64,000 bases of DNA. Source: Conoideocrella luteorostrata. Taxonomy: Eukaryota; Ascomycota; Sordariomycetes; Hypocreales; Clavicipitaceae. This document shows positions 33,604 to 45,710 of this stretch, piece by piece. The notes below the pieces were generated by a model. The model was given only the letters and a program-made list of their open reading frames with translations, had not been told where the DNA came from and ran no database searches. The stretch spans positions 56,812-120,811 of the forward strand of contig JASWJB010000109.1 in NCBI GenBank assembly GCA_032433595.1, given 5' to 3'. Numbering within the stretch: the stretch's first letter is position 1; every line of letters starts with the position of its first letter. A program made the position numbers and the translations under genes.

Positions 33604-36600
33604 TCATCGCCGATCATGGGGCCGCTTCCGTGCCTCGGATCCACCCGCATTTCCATTTGTCCCACCTACATAGGGGTTCGGGGGGTGAGGGCTCATCATC
33701 GAGGCTGGACTCATCATGGTAGTCGGATTCATCATGGTAGTCGGATTCATCATGGTAGTCGGATTTATCATGGTAGCCGGATTTATCATGGTAGCAGGAT
33801 TTATCATGGTAGCCGGGTCCATCATGGTAGCCAGATTCATCATGGTAGCCTGATCCATCATGGAGTTTGGAGATATCATATTGCTGAACATGTTGTACAT
33901 GCCGCCGTAATATGGGTGTCCCATGTAGCCTCCATACATGACTCCAGGCGGTGTCATGGGTCCACTCATGTACGGGTGGGGGTACCCGAAGGAGGAATAC
34001 GCTGGCATCCATGGCATTGGAGTCAACATGCCGGCACCGTTGTCCTCCTCGGCTGCGGGTGTCTTTTGAGACTTGTTGTCATCTGGCCCGTCGTCTCCTG
34101 TAGTTGCGGGATGGGGAGTTGTAGGATGAGCATCTATGTGACCTGAAACCGTGCCCGTCTTGTCTGGCCCAGACGGGCCAGGACAATCCTTATCATCGGT
34201 TACTTGAGCATCTGCAGATTTGTTGGCAGGAGCAGGAGAAGGGTCGATTGGCATAGGCGAGGGATGACGCAAGATCGTTGGCACAGGCGCGGGGCGACGA
34301 AAGATGGCTGGCGTAGACGTAGACGCTTGACGAGGCATGACCATTGGCGCAGACTTTTGAGGAGGTCGGGATTGAGTCTCCTGGGGCAGAGTAATATTCT
34401 GGCCATTCTTCCTGGCATGAGCAAGAGCCATGTCAGCCATGGATATCCCAATTGATCCATCAGGATTGAAGAGGGTTGGCCGAGCAGCTTGTTTTCCTTT
34501 GTGGTCGAATGGGGCAGGATGGCTTCCCTCTTGGGGAATTGGGGTAGGATTAGCTGCTCCATGAGAGAATGAGGTAGGCCGGGCAACTTGTTTTCCTTTG
34601 TGGTTGAATGGGGCAGGATGACTTCCCTCTTGGGGAATTGGGGTAGGATTAGCTGTTCCATGAGAGAATGAGGTAGGCCGAGCAGCTTGTTTTCCTTTGT
34701 GGTCGAACGAGGTAGAATGGCTTCCCTTTTGGGGAATTGGGGTAGGATCAGCTGCTCCATGAGAGAATGAGGTAGGCTGAATAGCTTGTTTTCCTTTGTG
34801 GTTGAATGGGGTAGGATGGCTTCCCTTTTGGGGAATTGGGGTAGGATTAGCTGCTCCATGAGAGAATGAGGTAGGCTGAGCAGCTTGTTTTCCTTTGTGG
34901 TTGAACGGGGCAGGATGGCTTCCCTCTTTGAGGGATGGGGCAGGATCAGTTGCTCCATGAGAGAATGAGGCAGGATCAGTTCCCCCATTAGAGAATGAGG
35001 CAGGATGGTCCCCTCCGCGAGAGAATGAGACAAGTTGACCACCTCCGCGAGAAAATGGGACCAGTTGACCCCCTCCGCGAGAGGATGGGGTAGGATGAGT
35101 TCCTGCATGAGAGAAAGGGGTAGGATGAGTTCCTCCATGCGGGAATGGGTTAGTATGGCCTCCTCTACGGGAGAATGGGACAATTTGGCCTCCTCCACGG
35201 GAGAATGGGTTAGTATGGCCTCCTCCACGGGAGAATGGGGCAACATGACCTCCTCCACGGGAGAATGGGGCAATTTGACCTCCTCCACGTGAGAATGGAG
35301 CAACATGACCTCCTCCACGGGAGAATGGGGTGATGTGACCTCCGCGGGAGGATGGGGCATGAGGAGGACCATAACGCTGTGCTCGCCAGTCACCAGCGGG
35401 AGATGATGCATATCCAGAGGTTTGATGTCCTGTAGTATCGAAAGTGCCAGATTGTGAACTTTCCGTCAAGGCAGAGCCCACATCGCGAAGATGTGCAGGC
35501 CAACGCCGGGGAGTGGCAAAGGTTCGCGAATGCTTGCGTCCAACTCGAATGCAATGCTCGTCAAGTTGCACGCCGTTCTGTAACATGTCAAGTCAGCACA
35601 AAGGAATCTGCATTCGGCATATATACAAAGTTACCATGGCCATAATATTGTCCGCGGCGTCTGGTGTCGTGAACTCGGCAAATCCAAAGCAGTACATCAA
35701 GCCTAAAATGCTGCGTCAGTAGGGGAGCTCCGCGTGTTCGACGACAGAGCAGACTATACCTTCGCTTGATCCAGCAACTTGTTTCTTGTACAGTTGGACA
35801 GATACCACTTCTCCACTCGCACTGGCAAATATCCGGAGAAGGTCCTCGGTCATGGCCATGGGTAAGTTGCCGAGAAAGGCGGAGCGCCGATCCTTCTCAA
35901 ATTGCTCCGAGGCCCATCTATTGGCTGCCGCCTCTGAGGCATAAAGATCTGCAATTCGTTTTGGGTCATTGGCCATGACGACATAGAAATGATTTGAAGC
36001 AAAATACTAGAGAGCATGTTAGGAAAGCCAAAGCATGATTGATTCAACAACAGTTAGGAGGATACTTGCCTGCAGAGGTTCTAGTCTGGTATCGTAAGTT
36101 TTGTATGTCACAACGGCAGCGCGTGGAATGCACAGAGTTGATTGGATCTCTTCCTCCAAGTATTCAGCTCTGGCTATCTCACCAAGCTGAGCAAGTAAGG
36201 ATGCTGCTTCAGCCAGTCCAATGGCTTCACCAGATTTCTTGTAGACAACGAAAGAGGCTGATACGGTTAGCACCAAGCCTGAAGAAAGGGCAGAACCTTA
36301 CTTACAACGAGCCTTGGCCATCTCAGTACGGCATGGGCGTCCAAAGATCATCTTTGCTCTGCCATCTTCGACGGCTTTTTGTGCGTGCGAATCTTCCTGC
36401 ACCGGAAATTGAGCAAATTTCCCACTGGGGGTTTGGTTGGTTTGTTTGTTTGACTTACCGTGAACTGGCAAAAAGCAAAAGGCATTCCCTCATGGTCACG
36501 CTTGATCTTGACCCAGACTGGGCCATACTTGGAGAAGTACCTTGTAACCTCGAGCTTCAGGAGAAGATCATCATGACCTTGAGATAAGCTATTGTAGGTT

Positions 36601-37290
36601 AGTTCGTATCATTGACAGTACAAAGCGGCGGCCAACAGATACATACTTGGCAACAAACATGCAGGCTGTTCGCGGATATAAGCCCTGAGCATCAACCTCG
36701 TCCATGTTTTCAGCGTAAAGTTGCAACTCGTCGTCGTCTAATGTGAGAACCGTCATGGCAGGACTTGCAGTAGCAGAAGGCTGACTGAAAACATCATCTT
36801 GAACACTGGGTCCCGCCACCACCAACGCGGGTCTAGCAAGTGTCAGAAGTGCCGATTTGTCAACCAGATAGATGGGTCACTTACCTTGGAGACGAACGGT
36901 CAGAGCTGGCGCGCAGATGACGTCGTCCTCTGAGATGAGTTAATAGGCATGTCCATAAATATACGAATGATTGCTGGGGTATGTTACCGGAAGAGTATTT
37001 CTGTTGATGAAGACGAACCACTCAGTGCTCTCAGACTGACCCCCCCTGTATGATGTTTAGCTTCAAGTTGAACGACCAGATGAAAGCAGACAACCTGGGT
37101 GCCAGCATAGAGAAGCGAAAGCCGCTTTTGATGAAAAGTACTAACCTCTAGGCAGTGGTCTTTCTGGAGACGATTCTTCGTCCGAATCAGCATGCTGATC
37201 AGAGGCAGTCCTCCGCGGGAAGGCCATTCCACGTCTGGTCTTGCTCCTTTTGGGGATGGGGTCGGCCACAGGCCCTTTGGAAAGCATCAT
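33604..37290 (-). CDS. RRM RNA-binding protein with repeat-built C-terminus
   Basis: Ten exons in my model: 37290-37146, 37045-36988, 36929-36885, 36832-36647, 36588-36459, 36396-36306, 36257-36070, 36006-35760, 35702-35635, 35577-33604; 1043 residues, all phases consistent. The seventh intron (36069-36007) is GC-AG. RRM-like domain 1 (about 137-218) has CMFVANLSQ, FSKYGPVWVKIKRD and MPFAFCQF. RRM 2 (about 320-400) has SAFLGNLP, ASGEVVSVQLYKK and MYCFGFAEF. From about residue 440 the protein is low complexity: a 10-residue repeat (HVAPFSRGGG type, about 16 copies), a 33-residue repeat (QPTSFSHGAANPTPIPQ..., about five copies; 99-bp DNA period) and near the C-terminus a 6-residue repeat (NPATMI, about 10 copies; 18-bp period). 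The basic tail is EARKRPHDRR. The start could lie further upstream. The domains suggest mRNA binding with a condensate-forming tail; the target is unknown. Confidence 0.8.
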
Positions 37291-38310
37291 TTTGATGCTC
37301 TTTGATCTGTAACTTCCGTCAGTCGTCGAGCTCCTGTTAAGACCCGAAGAGCACGAGAGCACAGCTACAAGTCAAGAACCCACAAGCTCGAACTACTGTT
37401 GCAGGAGAGTCACCTTGACACGTTCTGAACAGAGTAGATGCGAATGAAGAAGGGCAAACACTGAGGTGTGTCTGGGAACAGACCCTCGCGTCCAGAACCA
37501 GGGAAATTCTGAAAAGTCCGGGCAAGCAATAATGATGCCGGGCAGTATGGGGATGTAGTAGAGATGGAAGATGGAGATGATGTAGAGATGAAAGATGGAG
37601 ATGGTGTAGAGATGGAAGAAAGGAAAACAGTAGAAGAAGAGAGTGTTCCGTGAGGGGAAAGAAAATGGGTAGGGAGGGGAAGGGGGAGGAGGAGAAGAGG
37701 GAGGGGGAAGGGTGAGCGAGAAAGCTTGTATGCTGAGAAAGAGAAAGAGAAAGAAGAGGAAGGGGCGATCGATCAATCCACACCTGAACAAGACGGCAAA
37801 TACGGCTGATGAATCGACGACTGAGGAACTGATGACTGGTCTGACAGTCGTAGCAGTCCGGCAGAACGTCCAGCTCCGCTCTTCAGCTGTCCCCCTTTCA
37901 TTTGTAAAATTACGCGAGGATTACTACTCGTATGATTCCCTATGATATGAGCTACCGTAAATTGGCAGCCATACTGTGCTGTATTTGTTTTGCTCGTCTC
38001 TTAGCGATGTGAGCACTTGCTGGTCATGGCATGTCTGAGAAGATGAGCTTATGCTGTGTCGTTCTTGACGTCATCTGGACTATGGCTTTGAAGAACCTCT
38101 CCGTGCTTTCGATTGGAGGAGCCAGAAATACAAGCATGAATTCTCCAAGAGGCTATTTCCGTCGCTTGTTGGAGAACGGTCAGATAGACCTAGATGGATC
38201 CGGATGGAAGAGACGAGACTGAGGACCTAGCTAGTGTGCACGGACTACAAAAGCATTGCGAGGATGACTCCAGCATATGACGATAGACTTCAGATCAAAG
38301 CTCTTTTTTT
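37291..38310. other. 5' leader/promoter of the RRM gene and spacer
   Basis: On the minus strand a pyrimidine-rich tract (about 37555-37770) of imperfect gatggagatg repeats probably lies in the 5' leader or promoter of the RRM gene. The rest (37790-38310) has no credible ORF. Confidence 0.45.
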
Positions 38311-38545
38311 GTCCGGTGTCTGCCAATCAGTGTGTATGTTTTGACCAAGAGTACCGCGCACGTAGTTGTCCAGTGTCTGTCTACCAAATAGTGTGTATGA
38401 TTCGACCAAGAGTTCCACGCACGTAGTTGTCCAGCGTCTGCCAAATAGAGTGTATGTTTGACCAAGAGCACCACGGACGTAGTTTGTCCAGTGTCTACCG
38501 AATAGTGTGCATGTTTTGGCCAAGAGCACCATGCACGAAGTTGTG
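38311..38545. repeat. Four-copy tandem repeat, about 58 bp
   Basis: Units start gtccagtgtctgcc, continue aatagtgtgtatg, ttgaccaagagcaccacg and end cacgtagtt. Copies start near 38311, 38368, 38429 and 38486. The length is not fixed, so no frame is preserved. Confidence 0.8.
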
Positions 38546-40845
38546 GCCCCCACAGCCCAATGCAAGGCAAGCCCTCAGCCAAACCAAACCCTCGCATGGA
38601 ATGGTCAGAATCCAAACCGCAACGTCCAGCTTGCACAAGATCAATCTAACCGCTTTAATGCCAACCAGTCTTTCTTCATGGCTCGGGCCAACGACCCGCG
38701 TCGTTTCCATATACTCCTCAAACGGCATGCTTTTATCGTGGGAATCGAGACAGGTCAACCACCGAGCCAAAACCGCTCCCAAAAGCTGGCCCCGGAGAAG
38801 CGGTGAAATCAGGTAGGAAGGGTGACACATGTGCTCTATCAATCTTTTTTCCGGTCACCATGAGAGGGCTTCATTCTCGAAAGCGTTGACGCAACTTTTG
38901 TGTACAGATGTCGAAGCGCAATTGCTTCCCACCTCATCTCACCCCAATACGATGCTACATATCAACATGTACCCAGCGAGCCCCCGAACTCAGAACACGC
39001 CGGAAAATTATACAGGACTGCTCTTCCAGGTTCTCTTCCAGGTTTGTCTTTGAGAGTTGATGGCCATCAGTCACGCCCCAAAGCCCTAGACACTTCTGCT
39101 GCGGACGAGGAGGGGCAACATCGAGCAGTCGGGACAGCCACGATGTCCTAGCTGCAGAAGCCTCGTTCGGTGGGAGACCCCTCCCGGCAGCAGCCTCTCT
39201 ACTAGGGACCTCTACTACATGATGGGGTTTAGCAGACTATATGCGTTTCCTGGCATCCGGACTGTCATGACCACGGCTAGGCGTTCTTCTGTGAGTTCCG
39301 TCCAGGTCGCCGGGCCAGCAGACGGGTTCGGCGCCATGATCCCAAATTAATCGAGACATGCAGGGCAGACGCAGGATGAAGCTGCAATACCAGCTATACA
39401 CGAGGCCATGACACTAGCTGCTCCTTCATGCCGGAAGATGCTTCGTTAATATTAACTACTGGGGCGGCAGCTACACGAACTCCACCCATCTATTCTTCGG
39501 GTTCGCCAGATCGAGACCAATAGGGCCAATAGAACCAATTCAACATGCTGGCAAATCAATTCCCGATGATAGCCAAGCCCAGTCTATTCCCATCTCTGGC
39601 AACTTAATTCCACCGCCCGGCCAGTCCAGTTACGAACAAACTCAGCAGCCTGGCCAACTCTCGTTCGCTGTCTGGACAATTTTTTTCTTGGTGTCTGGGA
39701 CAGCGATTTCTCTGGTGTTGCTGGCATCTGTTACCGTCGGCGTCGTTGGACGTGCGGTTGGTTGCGGAGCAGCTGCACAGCAACGCGCGGCAGCAGGGCA
39801 CGCGCTCAGCCCTATTATAGGTTTTAGCTAGCTAGCCGTATAGGATTCCAGCCTTGTTGGATTCCTGGCTCAAGACGATGCAACACACGACAGTCAACAG
39901 TCAACGCATTCAAATGCATATGGTGACTATGCTTTCAATTCCACCTCGTAACGGCTGTACTAGTTCTTTGCTCCCTCTCCCCCTCAGCAGATAGTGCTAT
40001 TTCTTGTGGCTGGGGAGACCGAAGGGTCGTGTAATTTTTTACCCACTTGGGTGAGTTGGATAACATCTCACTGAACAAACATTTAGTGAGCTCACACTTT
40101 CGCACTATGGTGCGGCGGGTGTGAAATCTGACAACAGCCTTGTACGAGGTGGCCATCCTCCATCGGGGCACTCCAACAAACAACATTGTAATCACCAAGG
40201 CCAATAATAACCTCTTGTAGACTAAATTCACAATTAATCTCCATGGACGTAGTAAGAAGTAGAGGAGCTTGTGCCCGGGATACGCGGGAGGCAGATGCAC
40301 GACGCTCCTCGCAAGAGACGATAAAATGGGTCCCTCCCACGTCGTTGGGTTGACTTGTACCACACTGTACCACCATACACTGCCACATGTACGCATGTAG
40401 AATTTTTCCCTCGCTGTCTTCAAAACCCAACCCTTTTGTTATTGGACAATCTTCTCTCGAAGCCCTTCTGCACAACCCCGAGCGACTGCACTCTATACGT
40501 ACGGCTTGCTGTTATGCTCACTAACCCACTAACACACTGCGTGCCAGGCAGATGAAGCAGAAAAAGCCTACCCTCATTGCCTCCCTCTGGTCATCACGGG
40601 GTCATCATTGAGACTCATCTCATCGCAGTGTTCATCGGTATTTTCGTCCCACATAGATACTAACAGCTCGCAGAGACACATTAGCCTCTGCTCTCCGAAC
40701 ACCACGCGGCCAGCCATCATCACGATACACCTGCCTGTCAGATTGAACGTCAACTCTCAGCCAGTATTCCGCTTGCTCTCGAAACTAGTCCTCAGCGATA
40801 CGACCGTCTCTCTCTTCCCGACCAGGCACGTCCATACGGCCCACA
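38546..40845. other. Gene-poor stretch, no assigned gene
   Basis: The best ORF is at 40475-40092 (minus, 127 codons), with mixed composition and no domain recognised. Another at 39801-39604 (minus) is short and polar. The minisatellite field begins at about 40846. Confidence 0.35.
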
Positions 40846-42050
40846 GTGTTGACGATGCTGTTACCGATAATGCTACTGCTGATGAAGGGTTTGTTACTTG
40901 GCGAGGCTGCTTTTGCAAACGAGACCGCTTCTGCAAGTCATACTGCTTCTTCAAACAATACTGCTTCAGCAAACGAGGCCGCTTCTGCAAACAAAGATGC
41001 TTCTACGAACGAGGCTGCTTCCGCAAATGACCCTGCTCCTGCAAATGATCCTTCTTCTGCAAACGATCCTGCTTTTTTGACAATACGGCTTCACCAAATA
41101 ATACTATTTCTGCGAGCCATGCTGTTTCTGCAACGATGCTACTTCTGGAAACGAAGCTGCTTCTGCAAACGATCTTGCGTTTTTGAAAATACTGCTTCTG
41201 CTTCCTCGATAATACTACTTCTAAACAGTACTGTTTTTGCAAGTCATACTGCTTCTGCAGACGATGCTATTTCTGCTCACCAAGCCGCTTCCCCGAACGA
41301 TGCTACTTCTGCAAACGAAACTGCTTCTACAAACGATGCCGCCCCTTCAAATAATACTGCTTCTTCGAACAATACTGTTTCTACAAACGACCCTGCTTCT
41401 TCAACGATACTGCCTGTGAAAGCAATGTTCCTTCAGCAAACGATGCTACTTCTGCAAATAATGCTACTTCTGCACATGAAGCTGCTTCTGCAAGCGATGC
41501 CGCTCCGTTAAACGACACTGCTTCTTCGAACAAGACTGTTTCTGTAAGCGATCCTGCTTCTTCAAATAATACTGCTTCTTTAACAATAATGCTTCTGCAA
41601 ATAATGCTGCAGTTGATAATCGTAGTGACAAAGGCCTTGCTGCCTTGCACTGCTTCACGTAATAAGGGCCTTTGCCGCCTGAAAATATTAGTGCTGACGA
41701 TGCTATGACTAACAATGCTGCTGCTGATAATGATTATAGTAGCAATACTACCGACGAAGGACTTTTTACCTGAAATTGATCCCGACGAGAGTTTTATTAC
41801 CTGACAATGCTGCTGCGTACAAAGCCGCCGCTGCCGCAAACGATGCTGCTTCTCCGACAATACTACTTCTTCGATACTACTGCTGTTTCTTCAACATTAC
41901 TGCTTCTTCAACATTACTGCTTCTTCGAGAATACTGCTTCTTCGACAATACTGCTTCTGCAAACAATACTCCTGCTGAAACGATGCTGCAGTTGACCACC
42001 CCATCGACGAATTTTTTTTGCCGATGTTAATGCTAGCGATACTACGGTTG
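40846..42050. repeat. Degenerate 18-bp coding-type minisatellite
   Basis: Dozens of units of the type gcttctgcaaacgagacc, each 18 bp, so one frame stays in register. On the plus strand it reads ASANETASASHTASSNNTAS and similar (Ala-Ser-Ala-Asn-x-x). The frame is lost several times after about 41080 and regained. A Ser/Asn/Thr-rich secreted or wall-protein repeat gene in decay is one explanation; pure satellite growth is the other. The region just before reads DDAVTDNATADEGF in the same frame and links it to the Asp/Ala array downstream. Confidence 0.7.
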
Positions 42051-42853
42051 ACAATGTTGCTACTGATAATCTTACTGCTAGCAAAGGTCTGGTTGCCTCA
42101 TAATGCTACTACTAACAATATCACTACTAACAAAGGTCTGTTTGCCTCATAATGATTCTTGTAACAAGGGTCTTGCGGCCTAAGAGTATTGCTACTGATG
42201 ATGTTGGTGCTAAGAATGCTTCTAGTAGCGATACTACCGACGAAGGTCTTGTAGCCTGGCATTGATGCCGACGATGCTACCACCCGACGAGAGTTTGGTT
42301 ACCTGACGATGCTGCTCCGGACAAAGCCGCTGCTGCTGCAAACGATGCTGCTATCGACAACACTACTGACGAAGGTCTTGGTGCCTGATAATAATGCTGA
42401 CAATGTTGCTGCTAGCAAGGGTCTGTTTGCCTCAGAATACTTCTAGTAACAACGGTCTTGTGACCTGATAATGTTGCTGCTGACGATACTACTGCTGACG
42501 ATGCTGCTGCTAGTGATTATGTCGCAGCCGACGAAGTCTTGTTACCCGAAATTGATGCCTACGACGCTGCTGATAATGCCGCCGACGCTGACGCTACCGC
42601 TGACGAAGGTTTTATTACCCGACGATGTTGCTACGGACGATGTTGCTACAGACGCGGGTTTTATTGCCTGACAATGCTTGCTGCTAACGCGGGTTTTGTT
42701 ACCTGATAATGAATACAGCTACTAACGACGGCTGACCCGACGATGCTTCTAACGAGAGTTTTGTGACCTGACGATGCTACTGCTTACGATGCTGCTGCTA
42801 GTAATGCTACTGCCCTTGCGTCGGACCTACTCTCTTAACCTCCATACCTACCG
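42051..42853. repeat. Asp/Ala-type (gatgctgct) minisatellite, array 1
   Basis: Irregular units of gatgctgctgctgacgat alternate with gggttttattacctga-type joints. Short plus-strand readings are DDVATDDVATDAGF and LPDDVATD; stops in the joints (tga, taa) interrupt it about every 60-100 bp. Similar DNA recurs at 44800-44880, 45700-46050 and 47100-47875, making a dispersed family. Confidence 0.7.
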
Positions 42854-43168
42854 ATGCTCACATCAAGCTCGTCGGCTCCCACAAGCTCGTCGGCTCCTAC
42901 AAGCTCTTCAGCTCCTACAAACTCACAGGCTAGCAGCACCCAAGCAAATAGCTCCAAGGTCACTTCTGCTCCTGCTACTACCTCTAAACCCACCTCTCAG
43001 CCGGCGATCAGTTCAAAGCCTACCGGCACCACGAAAAAAGGGGGTTCGGGAGGTGGCGGCGGCGGAAGCTGCGGTTTAGGAAGTGGAAGTGATGGTGGCT
43101 CAGGCAGTGGTTCAAGAAGCGGTTCATCTAAATTTGTTTGGCCTCCTCACACTTTCTCCGTTTCCTGA
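42854..43168 (+). other. Ser/Thr/Pro-rich then Gly-rich ORF fragment
   Basis: A 104-codon frame with a four-fold SSSAPTSSSAPT unit, then a Thr/Ser/Pro-rich part, KKGGSGGGGGGSCGLGSGSD and a Gly-Ser tail. The composition is that of a heavily O-glycosylated fungal wall or secreted protein. No signal peptide or GPI site is attached, so it may be the only surviving exon of the decayed repeat gene upstream. Confidence 0.4.
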
Positions 43169-43532
43169 GCACAATTCTAAGACTATCCATCCTGCCCATC
43201 CTGCCCATCATACCTTTCTAGATCCTAGAGCAACTGCTGCGATAACGTCCATGGCTGACCTGCTGGTGCCCCGTGGCAACGGAAGCGAAATTTAGATTCT
43301 GACCATCGGTACGCAACACCCAAGCACACGCAATAGCAGCATTATATATGTCTGCGTGACATCTTGGCGTCTCGGATAGTTGAAAATCGTCTACTCACTC
43401 AGCACGGAGTACTCGGTGTGGTCCCACGCGAGTGGGAAAAAAAAGGGGGGCACCCGCGACTCTTGACCATGGTGTACGAAGTCAACCAAGCAGAGATATA
43501 GGGTGGGGTGTCCTGTTCATGCGGGTAGAGGC

Positions 43533-44346
43533 CTATATACATAACATTTGATTGGGGCGCTGTAGCCGACTATCCATATCTAGTACGATGTTCTCGAATG
43601 TGTTAGTGCTAATGTTCATCCTCATGTCTCCGAGCTTAGATATACTCATAAACGGCTGGATGTTCATATTCATGGACCTGTGTGCTATAATATCCCTCAC
43701 AGCCGTCAGGACCTTGCCTTGCTTATTCTGTCCCCAACTCCCCACCTTCACCAAGGCGTTTTCACTCGTGTACCCAATCCCCAAAACCGTGTCGGTAGGA
43801 CCGCTCTCCACCAGAGCCTTCCGGCCAGTGTTCATCAAGAGGTCCCCTCCAGGATCGCCAAGAGTGCCAATGCAATGAGCTCGAGCGTGTCCTCTGCCGG
43901 TGGCTCCGACGGTTCCATGTTCGCATCCACGGACGGCGGCATCTTCGGACAGAATTACGTACCCGCGCCCAGCAGCAAGACCACGATCAGCAAGAAGTAC
44001 ATGTAGGTGAATCGGATAGTTCGGAGAACGGTTGAGAGGGACTAAAACGCCTGGAGGATGATGATCAAAACGAACTAGTCATGCTCCCAAACCACCGGGT
44101 CGTAGTTCTTCACCATCCTACCCATCTTCCTGTGTTCCGCTGGATGCAGACTGAACCCGCACCACCGACGATTCTGGACATAATATCGACGTCGTCGAAG
44201 ATTTCGGACATCCTGTACAACAGGTACTGCTCGGCGCTCGCGAACATCTTCCCATCGCATATAAACGTCGAGTCGTACCACTGGCTCAGAACCCCGTGGT
44301 CATCCACCCTCTCCTCTAGAAGGTGTAGAAGCAAAACAAGAAGCAA
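43533..44346 (-). pseudogene. NADAR (YbiA-like) domain relic
   Basis: NADAR proteins are N-glycosidases acting on ADP-ribose derivatives, with roles in riboflavin intermediates and in anti-viral or toxin systems. From high to low coordinate: GVLSQWYDSTFICDGKMF then ASAEQYLLYRMSEIF (family: F-S-N-F...DG...AEHY); in a second frame KMGRMVKNYDPVVWEHD (family: GR-VK-FD...W); and, after about 200 bp of broken sequence, LMNTGRKALVESGPTDTVLG and IGYTSENALVKVGSWGQNKQ with KVLTAVRDII (family: LLATG...LVE-SP-D..WGIG...GKALM-VR). At least two frame changes. It adjoins a truncated LTR, so insertion or rearrangement may have broken it. Confidence 0.7.
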
Positions 44347-44493
44347 AACAATTCAATTCATCCGATCTGGGTTATCTATGAAAGAAGAAGAGGAAGACTA
44401 ATGCCCCCGAGTGTGCCGTATAAAAGAGGCGCGCTAGGGCGGCCACGTGACCTTGTCCACAATTGCTTGTACGCTTGACGAGGGATTCCAACA
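44320..44493 (-). mobile_element. Truncated LTR (family of 57242-57422)
   Basis: It begins tgttggaatccctcgtcaag on the minus strand and follows the same sequence as the complete copies (cgtacgagca, gcgcctcttttatacgg, cttcctcttcttct, attgaattgttttgctt) but ends before the ggtatcgatacc block. Confidence 0.75.
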
Positions 44494-44799
44494 ATTCTCC
44501 TCTCGACAGGTTAAGCCCTACCGCCCCGGTCACATTGCACAGCGCATTGTATTGCATTCAATCGTACGTAATCTGACATAAGCTGGTCTTCGCTTCACTT
44601 AAGCTCTCGTACGAGAGCAAGCTACTAACCCAGAACACCACGGGAAGGTGCCAGCTATGGTTCTGGATCAGCTAGAACTACTAGCTGACGCCTCCGCTTA
44701 GAGCCACTTGGCTAAAAACTTCTTTGGCTGGGATGTGACATATACGCAGGAGTGTGATGTAGTATTCTTGCAAAGACAACAGGGAAATAAACCAAATAC

Positions 44800-45710
44800 T
44801 GCGGACGATGTTGCTGCGGACGATGTTGCTGCAGACGTTGGTTTGCTACCTATGATAAAACGCTCGTTCTGCTAATACAGACTTGATGCTGCCGATGCAG
44901 ACGCTGCTGATGCAGACTTATACTACCGAGGCAGACGTGGCACAGCCACCCATGCAGAAACGCTGGAACTACCTCTGTAGATGCTGCCAACGCAGACTTG
45001 TGCTGCTCAACGCAGACTTGATGCTGCTCAACGCAGACTTGATGCTGCTCAACGCAGACTTGATGCTGCTCAACGCAGACTTGATGCTGCTCAACGCAGA
45101 CTTGTGCTGCTCAACGCAGACTTGTGCTACTCAACGCAGACTTGTGCTACTCAACGCAGACTTGTTGCTGCTCAACGCAGACTTAAGGCAGACGTGGCAC
45201 TGCCACCCATGCAAAAACGCTGGAACTGCCTGTGTAGATGCTGCTGATGCAGACTTATACTACCGAGGCAGACGTGGCACAGCCACCCATGCAAAAACGC
45301 TGGAACTGCCTCTGTAAGATGCTGCCAATGCAGACTTGTGTTGCCAATGCGGACTTGTGCTGCTCAACGCAGACTTGTTGCTGCTCAACGCAGACTTGAT
45401 GCTGCTCAACGCAGACTTGATGCTGCTCAACGCAGACTTGTGCTACTCAACGCAGACTTGTTGCTGCTCAACGCAGACTTGTGCTACTCAACGCAGACTT
45501 GTGCTGCCAATGCAGACTATTACTACCAAGGCAGACGTGGCACTGCCACCCATGCAAAAACGCTGGAACTGCCTTTGTAGATGCTGCCAAAGCAGACTTA
45601 TACTACTGATGTAGATGCTGCTAATGCAGACTTATACTACCGATATAGATGCTGCCAAGGCAGACTTGGAACAGCCACCCATGCAAACTCTAGTGTTGTC
45701 AATGCGGATG
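44800..45710. repeat. 21-bp minisatellite in higher-order repeat
   Basis: Units of gatgctgctcaacgcagact t (21 bp) occur about nine times at 44990-45185 and about eight times at 45345-45505. Each block is followed by gcagacgtggcacagccacc, then catgcaaaaacgctggaact, gcctctgtagatgctgc, which recurs near 44935, 45190, 45270, 45530 and 45660. Because 21 is a multiple of three, all plus frames stay open over each block (DAAQRRL or MLLNADL), so ORFs here are not evidence of a gene. Confidence 0.85.

Noticed and set aside
33577..34146. Plus-strand ORF rich in His-Gly-Ser repeats
   Set aside because: Antisense reading of the 18-bp Met/Asn/Pro/Thr repeat of the RRM gene.
34200..35411. 403-codon minus-strand ORF inside the RRM gene
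   Set aside because: It is the shifted-frame reading of the 30-bp and 99-bp coding repeats; the other frame continues the RRM exons with correct phase.
37390..37790. Minus-strand ORFs with Ser/Leu/His/Phe-rich peptides
   Set aside because: Low-complexity pyrimidine tract with no domain; better explained as leader or promoter DNA.
44883..45614. Several long ORFs (up to 144 codons) in 44.9-45.6 kb
   Set aside because: A 21-bp repeat without stops keeps all frames open; no protein-like composition outside the repeat.
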